From Portibacter marinus (GTDB lineage Bacteria > Bacteroidota > Bacteroidia > Chitinophagales > Saprospiraceae), in the NCBI RefSeq assembly GCF_021533195.1, contig NZ_JAJNKB010000001.1, forward strand, positions 372,001 to 436,000: DNA of 64,000 bases. Reading direction: 5' to 3'. A program made the position numbers and the translations under genes. Under the pieces are notes generated by a model. The model was not told the DNA's origin. It did no database searches and saw nothing but the letters and a program-made list of their open reading frames with translations. Every line of letters begins with the position of its first letter. Position 1 is the first letter of the stretch. Positions 63,220-64,000 of the stretch are shown piece after piece.

Positions 63220-64000
63220 GAGTCTATCATTCGAATCTATCTGTGTTAAGGAACCACAAGATACAAAAAGGAATAAACCTCACATTCTGCCTATATATGC
63301 TACATCCTCTTTTGAGTTTGAAAACATCAATGAAGGTATAGACATATTCACCAATAAAAAAGAAGGTTTTGTGTATTCGAGATACGCGAATCCTACGGTC
63401 GAAAGTGTTGCTCAGAAACTAGCAGCTTTGGAATCATATGGAATGGCGTCCGAAGCTTATGCTATGATGACTTCCTCAGGCATGTCAGCCATAAGCACAC
63501 TGATTTCTGGCTGCCTGCAATCAGGTGATAAAATTCTTACTCAGGGTAATTTATATGGTGGCACCACTGAGTTAATAAAGAAAATATTTTCTCGTTTTGG
63601 CATTGAGGCCATATTCGTCGACTTCAAAGATTACGATAGAGTGGAAGCTGCATTAAAGAGTGACAAAAGCATTAAAATGATGTTTCTTGAGAGTCCTGCT
63701 AACCCTACACTGGCGTGTGTCGACTTAGAGATACTTGCACAACTCGGAAAAAAATACGGTGCGTACACTGCTATCGACAATACTTTTTGTACTCCCTACC
63801 TTCAGCAACCCTTAAAATTTGGGATCGACTTTGTAGTGCATTCTACCACCAAATATCTGAATGGTCATGGGAATTCCATTGCGGGTGCTGTGATCTCTCT
63901 GGATCACCACGCTATGAAAGAAAAAGTATGGACGGCCATGAAATTGCTGGGTACAAACTGTAATCCCTGGGATGCCTGGTTAACCAGTAATGGTCTGAAA
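63218..64000 (+). CDS. Cys/Met-metabolism PLP-dependent enzyme, 3' end outside window
   Basis: From ATG 63218 the frame is open to the window end (261 codons). It reads as a cystathionine gamma-synthase / methionine gamma-lyase type enzyme: ILPIYATSSFEFEN, then YSRYANPTVESVAQKLAALE with the phosphate-binding Tyr and Arg, TSSGMSAI, YGGTTELIKKIF, ESPANPTLACVDLE, AIDNTFCTPYLQ and the PLP lysine in HSTTKYLNGHGNSIAGAV. The missing C-terminus carries residues that decide the reaction, so synthase and lyase cannot be told apart. Confidence 0.9.
   Translation, partial: MSLSFESICVKEPQDTKRNKPHILPIYATSSFEFENINEGIDIFTNKKEGFVYSRYANPTVESVAQKLAALESYGMASEAYAMMTSSGMSAISTLISGCLQSGDKILTQGNLYGGTTELIKKIFSRFGIEAIFVDFKDYDRVEAALKSDKSIKMMFLESPANPTLACVDLEILAQLGKKYGAYTAIDNTFCTPYLQQPLKFGIDFVVHSTTKYLNGHGNSIAGAVISLDHHAMKEKVWTAMKLLGTNCNPWDAWLTSNGLK

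Overview
The window is a chromosomal segment of a Bacteroidota bacterium, most likely from the Saprospiria/Lewinella-like part of the phylum. The evidence is a set of lineage markers: several proteins with type IX secretion (T9SS) C-terminal sorting domains, SprB-like repeats, a choice-of-anchor V protein, a TonB-dependent receptor with a carboxypeptidase-like N-terminal domain, a TamL-type lipoprotein, promoters of the TTTG / TAnnTTTG type, and almost no Shine-Dalgarno sequences. Placement below phylum is inference. No tRNA, rRNA, CRISPR array or complete insertion sequence was seen.

Layout. 1-12 kb: a secreted alpha/beta hydrolase cut by the window edge, a SulP transporter with an M23 lipoprotein, a large T9SS protein, a ribA-yjbR-FAD oxidoreductase operon, a TfoX-N protein and a YheT-like hydrolase. 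12-22 kb (minus strand): glpK-glpF, an M16 peptidase, a TonB receptor and a T9SS esterase-like protein that lacks the usual nucleophile serine. 22-30 kb: an M1-like peptidase, a rhodanese lipoprotein, fdhD plus a YdeP-type molybdopterin oxidoreductase, and dnaK. 50-64 kb: housekeeping genes (panB, mltG, tilS, a cytochrome oxidase subunit III, a TlpA-like lipoprotein, a SpoU methyltransferase, tamL, nth, a LuxC-type reductase, a DUF1415 protein, an RluD-like synthase, a beta-barrel protein and a PLP-dependent Cys/Met enzyme cut by the window end).

30-50 kb is different. It is AT-rich, gappy, full of repeats and unusually rich in broken genes: a frameshifted GH10 xylanase, a VOC-family pseudogene, a RelE-like toxin with a stop codon beside an intact antitoxin, the C-terminal stub of a tyrosine recombinase, the C-terminal stub of an XRE-type regulator, a frameshifted S74 protein, a subtilase that has lost most of its catalytic domain, and a frameshifted lipoprotein. 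It reads as an island in partial decay.

The most interesting content is inside that island. Two loci share one design: a leader of about 120-140 nt, then a secreted S74 (endosialidase-type chaperone) protein, then a large T9SS-exported enzyme (lipase-like in locus A, subtilase-derived in locus B) carrying the same stalk module, then lipoproteins of one family (six tandem copies in A, one in B). The two leaders keep the same sequence blocks in the same order. Their main helix shows a compensatory base-pair change, and a second conserved pairing crosses it, which suggests a pseudoknotted structured RNA. A working hypothesis is an RNA-controlled surface module whose lipoproteins are partners of, or protection against, the exported enzyme. 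That function is inference; the architecture is visible in the sequence.
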